From: Hydractinia symbiolongicarpus
Lineage: Eukaryota; Cnidaria; Hydrozoa; Anthoathecata; Hydractiniidae
Assembly: GCF_029227915.1 (NCBI RefSeq)
Contig: NC_079883.1
Location: 29,824,001-29,888,000 of the forward strand
Direction: 5' to 3'
Length of the DNA stretch: 64,000 nucleotides
The translations under genes and the position numbers were made by a program. Under the pieces are notes generated by a model. That model was not told the DNA's origin, made no database searches, and saw only the letters and a list, made by a program, of their open reading frames with translations. Of the stretch, positions 50,101 to 63,158 are shown piece after piece (position 1 is the stretch's first letter; each line of letters starts with the position of its first letter).

Positions 50101-51984
50101 TTTCTAACGGTATCAATCTATTTGAGTTACAACTGTTCATCACATATTAGTCCCCACATATATTTAGCGATAGTATTCGGGTATTACTATGTTGCATCGC
50201 TTTTAACAGTGAAACGTTTGACTGTGGGAATTAATTGAACTGATTCTGGACTGTGACCTTGTAAATGCGATAAATAAACCAATTTGACTACAATAAGTAA
50301 TATTCTTCTTAATTTTACTTGATTGCTGGAACTCAGCGATTGCACTGGGCACTGTGGTAGCTTTTATTTAAAAATTAAGTTAAATAAGTCACTTTTTACT
50401 GTGGGAGCAATCCCAGCCATTATTTCGCGCTGAATAAACAAAGACGGTTTCAAAAACTACATTTCATTGACTTTCTAACGGTGTTAATCCGTTTGAATTA
50501 CAACGGTTGCGTCAAATATTCGTACCAACATGTATTTAGTGATTTTTTTCCGATGTGACTAAGTTGCATCGCTTTTAACAGTGAAACGATTGGCTGTGGG
50601 ACTTAATTGAACTGATTCTGGACTGTGACCTTGTAAATGAGATAAATGAACCAATTGGGCACCAAGGAATAACATTTTTCTTAATTCGACATGATTGCTG
50701 GAATTCAGCGATTACACTGGGCGCTGTGGTAGTGCTTTATTTAAAAATTTAGATGAATAAGTCTTTTTTTACTGTGGGACTAATCCTGGCCCTTAGCACG
50801 CGCTGAAGAAATAGAGACATTCTCAAAAACTACATTTCATCGACTTCTTGGCGGTATCAATACGTTTGAGTTACAACGGTTGCGTCACATATTCGTATCA
50901 ACATGTATTTAGCGATAGTATTCGGATATTACTCGGTTGCACCGCTTTTAACAGTGAAACGTTCGACTGTGGGACTTAATTGAACTGATTTTGGACTTTG
51001 ACCTTATAAATGTGATAAATGAGCCAGTTTGACTACAAGAAATAACATTCTTCTTAATTTGACATGATTGCTGGAACTCAGCGATTACACTGGGCGCTGT
51101 GGCAGCGTTTTATTAAAAATTTAAATAAAAAAGTCATTTTTTACAGTGGGAACAATCCAAGCCGTTAGTTCGCGCTGAAGAAATAGCGACAGTTTCAAAA
51201 AGTACATTTCATTGACTTTGTGGCGGTATCAATCCGTTTGAGTTACAACTGTTGCGTCACATATTAGTCCCCACATATATTTAGCGATAGTATTCGGTTA
51301 TTACTATGTTGCATCGCTTTTAACAGTGAAACGTTTGACTGTGGGACTTAATTGAACTGATTCTGGACTGTGACCTCGTAAATGCGATAAATGAACCAAT
51401 TTGACTACAATAAGTAATATTCTTCTTAATTTGACTTGATTGCTAAAACTCAGCGATTGCGCTGGGCGCTGTGGTAGCACTTCATTTAAAAATTTATATA
51501 AAAAAGTCATTTTTTACTGTGGGACCAATCCTAGCCGTTATCGCGCGCTGAAGAAATAGCGACAGTTTCAAAAACTACATTTCATTGACTTTCTAACGGT
51601 ATCAATCCGCTTGAGTTACAACTGTTGCGTCACATATTCGTCCCCACATGTATTTAGCGATGGTATTCGGATATTACTAGGTTGCATCGCTTTTAACATT
51701 GAAACATTTGACTGTGGGACTTAAGTGAACTGATTTTGGACTTTGACCTTATGAATGTGATAAATGAGCCAGTTTGACTACAAGAAGTAACATTCTTCTT
51801 AATTTGACTTGATTGCTGAAACTCAGCGATTACAGTGGGCACTGTGGTAACTCTTTGTTAAAAAATGAAGATAAATAAGTCTTTTTTTACTGTGGGACTA
51901 ATACTGGCCGTTAGCACGAGCTGAAGAAATAGAGACATTCTCAAAAACTACAATCATTGACTTCTTGGCCGTATCGATCCGTTT
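47139..51984 (+). repeat. HOR-6, copy B (13 monomers, 4846 bp)
   Basis: Anchors are 47139, 47511, 47884, 48259, 48631, 49004, 49378, 49751, 50124, 50495, 50868, 51240 and 51613. Compared with copy A it has an extra trimer (49378-50124) and lacks the type f monomer. The last monomer (51613) is a hybrid: type e up to the A/T tract, then type f (GTCTTTTTTTACTGTGGGAC) from about 51878-51899. This accounts for one missing monomer. Confidence 0.9.
48259..50494 (+). repeat. Nested tandem duplication of a trimer inside HOR-6 copy B (1119-1120 bp)
   Basis: Monomers 48259, 48631 and 49004 repeat at 49378, 49751 and 50124. They share GATTTTTGTCCGATGTGTC, GCGTCGACTTC-type upstream flanks and the short core variant ACTGTTCATCACATATTAG. 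The monomer at 49004 ends with the second half of the 47884 type (GACTGGATTGC, AAAAACTAAAAG). It is therefore the joint monomer, with the exchange at about 49150-49200. Confidence 0.88.
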
Positions 51985-54650
51985 AAGTTAGAACGACTGC
52001 TTCACATATTCGTACCAACATGTACTTATTGATTTTCTTCCAATTTTACTAAGTTGTATTGCCTTTAACAGTGAAACGATTGACGGCGGGACTTATTTGA
52101 ACTGATTTTGGACTTTGACCTTATAAATGTGATAAATGAGCCAGTTTGACTACAAGAAATAACATTCTTCTTAATTTGACATGATTGCTGGAACTCAGCG
52201 ATTACTCTGGGCGCTGTGGCAGCGCTTTATTAAAAATTTAAATAAAAAAGTCATTTTTTACAGTGGGACCAATCCAAGCCGTTAGTTCGCGCTGAAGAAA
52301 TAGCGACAGTTTCAAAAAGTACATTTCATTGACTTTGTGGCGGTATCAATCCATTTGAGTTACAACTGTTGCGTCACATATTAGTCCCCACATATATTTA
52401 GCGATAGTATTCGGTTATTACTATGTTGCATCGCTTTTAACAGTGAAACGTTTGACTGTGGGACTTAATTGAACTGATTCTGGACTGTGACCTCGTAAAT
52501 GCGATAAATGAACCAATTTGACTACAATAAGTAATATTCTTCTTAATTTGACTTGATTGCTGAAACTCAGCGATTGCAGTGGGTGATGTGGTAGAGTTTT
52601 ATTTAAAAATTAAGTTAAATAAGTTATTTTTTACTGTGGGACCAATTGCAGCCATTAGTTCGCGCTGAAAAAATAGAGACAGTTTCAAAAACTACATTTC
52701 GTTGACTTTGTAACGGTGTCAATCCGTTTGAGTTACAACGGTTGCGTCACATATTCGTCCCCATATGTATTTAGCGATAGTATTCGGATATTACTAGGTT
52801 GCATCGCTTTTAACAGTGACACGTTTGACTGTGGGACTTAATTGAACTGATTTTGGACTTTGACCTTATAAATGTGATAAATAAGCCAGTTTGAGTACAA
52901 GAAGTAACATTCTTCTTAATTTGACTGGATTGCTGGAACTCAGCGATTGCACTGGGCACTGTGGTAGCGTTTTATTTAAAAACTAAAAGTTAAATAAGTC
53001 ACTTTTTACTGTGGGAGCAATCCCAGCCGTTATTTCGCGCTGAATAAACAAAGACGGTTTCAAAAACTACATTTCATTGACTTTCTAACGGTGTTAATCC
53101 GTTTGAGTTACAACGGTTGCGTCACATATTCGTACCAACATGTATTTAGTGATTTTTGTCCGATGTGTCTAAGTTGCATCGCTTTTAACAGTGAAATGAT
53201 TGACTGTGGGACTTAATTGAACTGATTCTGGACTGTGACCTTGTAAATGCGATAAATGAGCCAGTTTGACTACAAGAAATAGCATTCTTCTTAATTTGAC
53301 ATGATTGCTGGAGCTCCGCGATTACACTGGGCACTGTGGTAACTCATTGTTAAAAAATTAACATAAATAAGTCATTTTTCACTGTGGGACCAATCCTAGC
53401 CGTTAGTTCGCGCTGAAGAAATAGAGCCATTCTCAAAAACTACATTTCGTCGACTTCTTGGCGGTATCAATCCGTTTGAGTTACAACGGCTGCGTCACAT
53501 ATTCGTATCAACATGTATTTAGCGATAGTATTCTGATATTACTAGGTTGTATCGCCTTTAACAGTGAAACGATTGACTGTGGGACTTAATTGAACTAACT
53601 TTCGACTGTGACCTGACAAATGTTAAAAATGAGCCAGTTTGACTACAAGAAATAACATTCTTCTTAATTTGACATGATTGCTGGAGCTGAGCGATTACAC
53701 TGGGCGCTGTGGTAGCACTTTATTAAAAAATTTAAATCAAAAAGTCATTTTTTACTGTGGGTCCAATCCTAGTCGTTATTGCGCGCTGAAAAAATAGCGA
53801 CAGTTTCAAAAACTACATTTCATTGATTTTCTAACGGTATCAATCTATTTGAGTTACAACTGTTCATCACATATTAGTCCCCACATATATTTAGCGATAG
53901 TATTCGGGTATTACTATGTTGCATCGCTTTTAACAGTGAAACGTTTGACTGTGGGAATTAATTGAACTGATTCTAGACTGTGACCTTGTAAATGCGATAA
54001 ATACACCAATTTGACTACAATAAGTAATATTCTTCTTAATTTGACTTGATTGCTGGAACTCAGCGATTGCACTGGGCACTGTGGTAGCTTTTATTTAAAA
54101 ATTAAGTTAAATAAGTCACTTTTTACTGTGGGAGCAATCCCAGCCGTTATTTCGCGCTGAATAAACAAAGACGGTTTCAAAAACTACATTTCATTGACTT
54201 TCTAACGGTGTTAATCCGTTTGAATTACAACGGTTGCGTCAAATATTCGTACCAACATGTATTTATGATTTTTTTCTGATGTGACTAAGTTGCATCGCTT
54301 TTAACAGTGAAACGATTGGCTGTGGGACTTAATTGAACTGATTCTGGACTGTGACCTTGTAAATGAGATAAATGAACCAATTGGGCACCAAGGAATAACA
54401 TTTTTCTTAATTCGACATGATTGCTGGAATTCAGCGATTACACTGGGCGCTGTGGTAGTGCTTTATTTAAAAATTTAGATAAATAAGTCTTTTTTTACTG
54501 TGGGACTAATCCTGGCCGTTAGCACGCGCTGAAAAAATAGAGACATTCTCCAAAACTACATTTCATCGACTTCTTGGCGGTATCAATACGTTTGAGTTAC
54601 AACGGTTGCGTCACATATTCGTATCAACATGTATTTAGCGATAGTATTCT
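51985..54650 (+). repeat. HOR-6, copy C (partial, about 7 monomers)
   Basis: Anchors are 51985, 52357, 52730, 53105, 53478, 53851, 54222 and 54594. The first six follow copy B at +4846 to +4847 bp, and the last two follow 50495 and 50868 at about +3727 bp, because the nested trimer is absent here. The block ends inside the monomer at 54594. Near 54645-54660 the HOR-6 form (TATTCGGATATTACTCGG) is replaced by TATTCTTATATTACTAGG. Confidence 0.88.
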
Positions 54651-57320
54651 TATATTACTAGGTTGCATCGCCTTTAACAGTGCAACGATTGACTGTGGGA
54701 CTTAATTGAACTAACTTTCGGCTGTGACCTGATAAATGTTAAAAATGAGCCAGTTTGACTACAAGAAATAACATTCTTCTTAATTTGACATGATTGCTGG
54801 AGCTGAGCGATTACACTGGGCGCTGTGTTAGCACTTTATTAAAAAATTAGGATAAATAAGTCATTTTTTACTGTGGGACCAATCCTAGCCGCTAGTTCGC
54901 ACTGAAGAATTAGAGAAAGTTTCAAGAACTACATTTCATTGACTTACTAAAGGTTTCAATCCGTTTGAATTACAACGGTTGCGTCACATATTCGTACCAA
55001 CATGTATTTAGTGAGTTTCTTCCTATATTTCTAAGTTATATCGCCTTTAACAGTGAAACGATTGACTGTGGAACTTAATTGAACTAACTTTGGACTGTGA
55101 CCTTATAAATGTGATAAGTGAGCCAACTGGACCCAAAAAATAACATTCTTCTTAATTCGACATGGTTGCTGGAATTCAGCGAGTACACTAGTCTCTCTGG
55201 TAATGCTTTATTTAAAAATTTAGATAATTAAGTCTTTTTCTACTGTGGGACTAATACTGGCCGTTAGCACGCGCTGAAGAAATAGAGACATTCTCAAAAA
55301 CTTCATTATATTGACTTCTTGGCAGTATCAATCCGTTTGAGTTACAACGGTTGCGTCACATATTCGTATGAACATGTATTTAGCGATAATATTCTGATAT
55401 TACTAGGTTGCATCGCCTTTAACAGTGAAACGATTGACTGTGGGACTTAATTGAACTAACTTTGGACTGTGACCTGATAAATGTTTTAAATGAGCCAACT
55501 GGACCCAAGAAATAACCTTCTTCTTAATTTAACATGATTGCCGGAATTCAGCGATTGCGCTGGGCGCTGTGGTAGCACTTCATTTAAAAATTTATATAAA
55601 AAAGTCATTTTTTACTGTGGGCCCAATCCTAGCCGTTATCGCGCGCTGAAGAAATAGCGACAGTTTCAAAAACTACATTTCATTGACTTTCTAACGGTAT
55701 CAATCCGCTTGAGTTACAACAGTTGCGTCACATATTCGTCCCCACATGTATTTAGCGATGGTATTCGGATATTACTAGGTTGCATCGCTTTTAACATTGA
55801 AACATTTGACTGTGGGACTTAATTGAACTGATTTTGGACTTTGACCTTATGAATGTGATAAATGAGCCAGTTTGACTACAAGAAGTAACATTCTTCTTAA
55901 TTTGACTTGATTGCTGAAACTCAGCGATTACAGTGGGCACTGTGGTAACTCTTTGGTAAAAAATGAAGATATATAAGTCTGTTTTTACTGTGAGACCAAT
56001 CCTAGCCGTTAATTTGCGCTGAAGAAAGAGAGACAGTTTCAAAAACTACATTTCATTGACTTTCTAACGGTGTCAATCCGTTTGAGTTACAACGATTGCG
56101 TCACATATTCGTACCAACATGTATTTAGTGATTTTCTTCCAATTTTACTAAGTTGTATTGCTTTTAACAGTGAAACGAGTGACTGTGGGAATTAATTGAA
56201 CTGACTCTGGACTATGTCCTTATAAATGTGACAGATGAGCCAATTGGTCTCCAAGGAATAACTTTCTTCTTTTTTTGACGTGATGGCTGGAATTAAGCGA
56301 TTACATTAAGCTCCGTGGTAGCGCTTTATTTAAAAATTTAGATAAATAAGTCTTTTTTTACTGTTGGACCAATCCTGGCCGTTAGCATGCGCTGAATAAA
56401 GAGGAACAGTTTCAAATACTACATTTCATTGACTTTCTAGCGGTATAAATCCGTTTGAGTTACAACGGTTGCGTCACATATTCGTACCAACATGTACTTA
56501 GCGAAAGTATTCGTATAATACTAGGTTGCATCGCTTTTAACGGTGAAACGTTTGACTGTGGGACTTAATTGAACTGATTTTGGACTTTGACCTTATGAAT
56601 GTGATAAATGAGCCAGTTTGTCTACAAGAAGTAACATTCTTCTCAATTTGACTTGATTGCTGAAACTCAGCGATTACAGTGGGCACTGTGGTAACTCTTT
56701 GTTAAAAAATGAAGATGAATAAGTATGTTTTTACTGTGGGACCAATCCTAGCCGTTAATTCGCGTTGAAGAAAGAGAGACAGTTTCAAAAACAACATTTC
56801 ATTGACTTTCTAACGGTGTCAATCCGTTTGAGTTACAACGTTTGCGTCACATATTCGTACCAACATGTTTTTAGTGATTTTCCTTCAATTTTACTAAGTT
56901 GTATTGCTTTTAACAGTGAAACGAGTGACTGTGGGAATTAATTGAACAGACTCTGGACTATGTCCTTATAAATGTGACAGATGAGCCAATTGGTCTCCAA
57001 GGAATAATATTCTTCTTAATTTGACGTGATGGCTGGAATTCAGCGATTACATTAAGCTCCGTGGTAGCGCTTTATTTAAAAATTTAGATAATTAAGTCTT
57101 TTCTTACTTTTGGACCAATCCTGGCCGTTAGCATGCGCTGAATAAAGAGGAACAGTTTCAAATACTACATTTCATTGACTTTCTAGCGGTATAAATCCGT
57201 TTGAGTTACAACGGTTGCGTCACATATTCGTACCAACATGTACTTAGCGAAAGTATTCGTATAATACTAGGTTGCATCGCTTTTAACAGTGAAACGTTTG
57301 ACTGTGGGACTTAATTGAAC
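54651..57320 (+). repeat. Monomers between HOR-6 and HOR-7
   Basis: Anchors are 54967, 55339, 55711, 56084, 56457, 56830 and 57203. The first three, with the second half of the preceding monomer, match 37180-38480 at a 17519-bp offset. The pair 56457/56830 is followed by a related pair at 57203/57576 (746-bp spacing), sharing AGCGAAAGTATTCGTATAAT and TTTTCCTTCAATTTTAC. There is no gene content. Confidence 0.85.
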
Positions 57321-57948
57321 TGATTTTGAACTTTGGTCTTATAAATGTGATAAATGAGCCAGTTTAACAACAAGAAGTAACATTCTTCTTAATTTGACTT
57401 GATTGCTCGAACTCAGCGATTACCGTGGGCACTGTGGTAACTCCTTGTTAAAAAATGAAGAAAAATAAGTCTGTTTTTCCTGTGGGACCAATCCTAGCCG
57501 TTAAATCGCGCTGAAGAAAGAGAGACAGTTGCAAAAACTACATTTCATTGACTTTCTAACGGTTTCAATCCGTTTGAGTTACAACAGTTGCGTCACATAT
57601 TCGTAGCAACATGTATTTAGTGATTTTCCTTCAATTTTACTAAGTTGAATTGCTTTTAACAGTGAAACGAGTGACTGTGGGAATTAATTGAACTGACTCT
57701 GGACTATGTCCTTATAAATGTGACAGATGAGCCAATTGGTCTGGAAGGAATAACTTTCTTCTTAATTAGACGTGATGGCTGGAATTCAGCGATTACATTA
57801 AGCTCTGTGGTAGCGCTTTATTTAAAAAATTAGATAATTAAGTCTTTTTCTACTGTGGGACTAATACTGGGCGTTAGCACGCGCTGAAGAAATAGAGACA
57901 TTCTCAAAAACTTCATTTCAATGACTTCTTGGCAGTATCAATCCGTTT
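57321..57948 (+). repeat. HOR-7, partial leading copy
   Basis: The second half of the monomer at 57203 and the monomer at 57576 match 59808 and 60181 at +2605 bp. They share GAACTTTGGTCTTATAAATG, GATTGCTCGAACTCAGCG and GGTCTGGAAGGAATAAC. HOR-7 therefore starts with the last part of a 7-mer unit. Confidence 0.85.
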
Positions 57949-60553
57949 GAGTTACAACGGTTGCGTCACATATTCGTACCAACCTGTATTTAGTGATATC
58001 GATATTACTAAGTTATATTGCTTTTAACAGGGAAACGATTGACTGTGGAACTTAATTCAACTAACTTTGGACTGTGACCTTATGAATGTGATTAGTGAGC
58101 CAACTGGACCCAAGAAGTAACATTCTTCTTAATTTTACATGATTGCCGGAACTCAGCGCTTACACTAGGCGCTGTGGTAGCACTTTATTTAAAAATTTAA
58201 ATAAAAAGGTCACTTTTTACTGTGGGACCAATCCTAGCCGTTATCGCGCGCTGAAGAAATAGTGACAGTTTCAAAAACTACATTTCATCGACTTCTTGGC
58301 GGTATCAATCCGTTTGAGTTACAACGGTTGCGTCACATATTCGTACCAACATGTATTTAATGATTTTTTTCCGATGTGACTAAGTTGCATCGCTTTTAAC
58401 AGTGAAACGATTGACTGTGGGACTTAATTGAACTGATTCTGGACTGTGATCTTGTAAATGCGATAAATGAGCCAATAGGCCACCAAGGAATAACTTTTTT
58501 CTTAATTCGACATGATTGCTAAAATTCAGCGATTACACTGGGCGCTGTGGTAGTGCTTTATTTAAAAATTTAGATAAATAAGTCTTTTTTTACTGTGGGA
58601 CTAATCCTGGCCGTTAGCACGCGCTGAAGAAATGGAGACATTCTCAAAAACTACATTTCATCGACTTCTTGGCGGTATCAATCCGTTTGAGTTACAACGG
58701 TTGCGTCACATATTCGTATCAACATGTATTTAGCGATAGTATTCTGATATTACTAGGTTGCATCGCTTTTAACATTGAAACATTTGACTGTGGGACTTAA
58801 TTGAACTGATTTTGGACTTTGACCTTATGAATGTGATAAATTAGCCAGTTTGACTACAAGAAGTAACATTCTTCTTAATTTGACTTGATTGCTGGAACTC
58901 AGCGATTACAGTGGGCACTGTGGTAACTCTTTGTTAAAAAATGAAGATAAATAAGTCTGTTTTTACTGTGGGACCAATCCTAGCCGTTAATTTGCGCTGA
59001 AGAAAGAGAGACAGTTTCAAAAACTACATTTCATTGACTTTCTAACGGTGTCAATCCGTTTGAGTTACAACGGTTGCGTCACATATTCCTACCAACATGT
59101 ACTTAGCGAAAGTATTCGTATAATACTAGGTTGCATCGCTTTTAACAGTGAAACGTTTGACTGTGGGACTTAATTGAACTGATTATAAACTTTGATCTTA
59201 TAAATGTGATAAATGAGCCAGTTTGACTACAAGAAGTAACATTCTTCTTAATTTGACTTGATTGCTGGAACTCAGCGATTACTGTGGGCACTGTGGTAAC
59301 TCTTTGTTAAAAAATGAAGATAAATAAGTCACTTTTAACTGTGGGAGCAATCCCAGCCGTTAGTTCGCGCTGAATAAACAAAGACGGTTTCAAAAACTAC
59401 GTTTCAATGACTTTCTAACGGTGTTAATCCGTTTGAGTTACAACGGTTGCGTCACATATTCGTACCAACATGTATTTTATGATTTTTTTCCGATGTGACT
59501 AAGTTGCATCGCTTTTAACAGTGAAACGATTGACTGTGGGACTTAATTGAACTGATTCGGGACTGTGATCTTGTAAATGCGATAAATGAGCCAATAGGCC
59601 ACCAAGGAATAACATTTTTCTTAATTCGACATGATTGCTGGAATTCAGCGATTACACTGGGCGCTGTGGTAGTGCTTTTTTTAAAAAGTTAGATAAATAA
59701 GTCTTTTTTTACTGTGGGACTAATCCTGGCCGTTAGCACGCGCTGAAGAAATAGAGACATTCTCAAAAACTACATTTCATTGACTTTCTAGCGGTATAAA
59801 TCCGTTTGAGTTACAACGGTTGCGTCACATATTCGTATCAACATGTATTTAGCGAAAGTATTCGTATAATACTAGGTTGCATCGCTTTCAACAGTGAAAC
59901 GTTTGACTGTGGGACTTAATTGAACTGATTTTGAACTTTGGTCTTATAAATGTGATAAATGAGCCAGTTTGACAACAAGAAGTAACATTCTTCTTAATTT
60001 GACTTGATTGCTCGAACTCAGCGATTACAGTGGGCACTGTGGTAACTCTTTGTTAAAAAATGAAGATAAATAAGTCTGTTTTTACTGTGGGACCAATCAT
60101 AGCCGTTAAATCGCGCTGAAGAAAGAGAGACAGTTTCAAAAACTACATTTCATTGACTTTCTAACGGTGTCAATCCGTTTGAGTTACAGCAGTTGCGTCA
60201 CATATTCGTACCAACATGTATTTAGTGATTTTCCTTAAATTTTACTAAGTTGTATTGCTTTTAACAGTGAAACGAGTGACTGTGGGAATTAATTGAACTG
60301 ACTCTGGACTATGTCCTTATAAATGTGACAGATGAGCCAATTGGTCTGGAAGGAATAACTTTCTTCTTAATTTGACGTGATGGCTGGAATTCAGCGATTA
60401 CATTAAGCTCTGTGGTAGCGCTTTATTTAAAAAATTAGATAATTAAGTCTTTTTCTACTGTGGGACTAATACTGGCCGTTAGCACGCGCTGAAGATATAG
60501 AGACATTCTCAAAAACTTCATTTCAATGACTTCTTGGCAGTAACAATCCGTTT
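57949..60553 (+). repeat. HOR-7, copy A (7 monomers, 2605 bp)
   Basis: Anchors are 57949, 58316, 58689, 59062, 59435, 59808 and 60181, all recurring at +2605 bp. The first monomer is 367 bp long, because it lacks five bases in GATATCGATATTAC, where related monomers read GATATCTTTCCGATATTAC. Diagnostic variants are TTCCTACCAACATG at 59062, ATGTATTTTATGATTT at 59435 and CGCTTTCAACAG at 59808. Confidence 0.93.
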
Positions 60554-63158
60554 GAGTTACAACGGTTGCGTCACATATTCGTACCAACCTGTATTTAGTG
60601 ATATCGATATTACTAAGTTATATTGCTTTTAACAGTGAAACGATTGACTGTGGAACTTAATTCAACTAACTTTGGACTGTGACCTTATAAATGTGATTAG
60701 TGAGCCAACTGGACCCAAGAAGTAACATTCTTCTTAATTTTACATGGTTGCCGGAACTCAGCGCTTACACTAGGCGCTGTGGTAGCACTTTATTTAAAAA
60801 TTTAAATAAAAAGGTCACTTTTTACTGTGGGACCAATCCTAGCCGTTATCGCGCGCTGAAGAAATAGCGACAGTTTCAAAAACTACATTTCATCGACTTC
60901 TTGGCGGTATCAATCCGTTTGAGTTACAACGGTTGCGTCACATATTCGTACCAACATGTATTTAATGATTTTTTTCCGATGTGACTAAGTTGCATCGCTT
61001 TTAACAGTGAAACGATTGACTGTGGGACTTAATTGAACTGATTCTGGACTGTGATCTTGTAAATGCGATAAATGAGCCAATAGGCCACCAAGGAATAACA
61101 TTTTTCTTAATTCGACATGATTGCTAAAATTCAGCGATTACACTGGGCGCTGTGGTAGTGCTTTATTTAAAAATTTAGATAAATAAGTCTTTTTTTACTG
61201 TGGGACTAATCCTGGCCGTTAGCACGCGCTGAAGAAATGGAGACATTCTCAAAAACTACATTTCATCGACTTCTTGGCGGTATCAATCCGTTTGAGTTAC
61301 AACGGTTGCGTCACATATTCGTATCAACATGTATTTAGCGATAGTATTCTGATATTACTAGGTTGCATCGCTTTTAACATTGAAACAATTGACTGTGGGA
61401 CTTAATTGAACTGATTTTGGACTTTGACCTTAGGAATGTGATAAATGAGCCAGTTTGACTACAAGAAGTAACATTCTTCTTAATTTCACTTGATTGCTGG
61501 AACTCAGCGATTGCAGTGGGCACTGTGGTAACTCTTTGTTAAAAAATGAAGATAAATAAGTCTGTTTTTACTGTGGGACCAATCCTAGCCGTTAATTTGC
61601 GCTGAAGAAAGAGAGACAGTTTCAAAAACTACATTTCATTGACTTTCTAACGGTGTCAATCCGTTTGAGTTACAACGATTGCGTCACATATTCCTACCAA
61701 CATGTACTTAGCGAAAGTATTCGTATAATACTAGGTTGCATCGCTTTTAACAGTGAAACGTTTGACTGTGGGACTTAATTGAACTGATTATAAACTTTGA
61801 TCTTATAAATGTGATAAATGAGCCAGTTTGACTACAAGAAGTAACATTCTTCCTAATTTGACTTGATTGCTGGAACTCAGCGATTACAGTGGGCACTGTG
61901 GTAACTCTTTGTTAAAAAATGAAGATAAATAAGTCACTTTTAACTGTGGGAGCAATCCTAGCCGTTAGTTCGCGCTGAATAAACAAAGACGGTTTCAAAA
62001 ACTACATTTCAATCACTTTCTAACGGTGTTAATCCGTTTGAGTTACAACGGTTGCGTCACATATTCGTACCAACATGTATTTTATGATTTTTTTCCGATG
62101 TGACTAAGTTGCATCGCTTTTAACAGTGAAACGATTGACTGTGGGACTTAATTGAACTGATTCGGGACTGTGATCTTGTAAATGCGATAAATGAGCCAAT
62201 AGGCCACCAAGGAATAACATTTTTCTTAATTCGACATGATTGCTGGAATTCAGCGATTACACTGGGCGCTGTGGTAGTGCTTTTTTTAAAAATTTAGATA
62301 AATAAGTCTTTTTTTACTGTGGGACTAATCCTGGCCGTTAGCACGCGCTGAAGAAATAGAGACATTCTCAAAAACTACATTTCATTGACTTTCTAGCGGT
62401 ATAAATCCGTTTGAGTTACAACGGTTGCGTCACATATTCGTATCAACATGTATTTAGCGAAAGTATTCGTATAATACTAGGTTGCATCGCTTTCAACAGT
62501 GAAACGTTTGACTGTGGGACTTAATTGAACTGATTTTGAACTTTGGTTTTATAAATGTGATAAATGAGCCAGTTTGACAACAAGAAGTAACATTCTTCTT
62601 AATTTGACTTGATTGCTCGAACTCAGCGATTACAGTGGGCACTGTGGTAACTCTTTGTTAAAAAATGAAGATAAATAAGTCTGTTTTTACTGTGGGACCA
62701 ATCATAGCCGTTAAATCGCGCTGAAGAAAGAGAGACAGTTTCAAAAACTACATTTCATTGACTTTCTAACGGTGTCAATCCGTTTGAGTTACAACAGTTG
62801 CGTCACATATTCGTACCAACATGTATTTAGTGATTTTCCTTCAATTTTACTAAGATGTATTGCTTTTAACAGTGAAACGAGTGACTGTGGGAATTAATTG
62901 AACTGACTCTGGACTATGTCCTTATAAATGTGACAGATGAGCCAATTGGTCTGGAAGGAATAACTTTCTTCTTAATTTGACGTGATGGCTGGAATTCAGC
63001 GATTACATTAAGCTCTGTGGTAGCGCTTTATTTATAAAATTAGATAATTAAGTCTTTTTCTACTGTGGGACTAATACTGGCCGTTAGCACGCGCTGAAGA
63101 TATAGAGACATTCTCAAAAACTTCATTTCAATGACTTCTTGGCAGTAACAATCCGTTT
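60554..63158 (+). repeat. HOR-7, copy B (7 monomers, 2605 bp)
   Basis: Anchors are 60554, 60921, 61294, 61667, 62040, 62413 and 62786. It is nearly identical to copy A by eye, with a few single-base changes such as CTTAGGAATGTG near 61430 against CTTATGAATGTG in copy A. Confidence 0.93.

Noticed and set aside
39747-51510. Repeated 68-codon minus-strand frames (39747-39953, 41984-42190, 46085-46291, 51304-51510)
   Set aside because: All are the same HOR-5/HOR-6 monomer type read on the other strand. The differences between copies are ordinary satellite variants. No promoter, domain or start context supports a gene.
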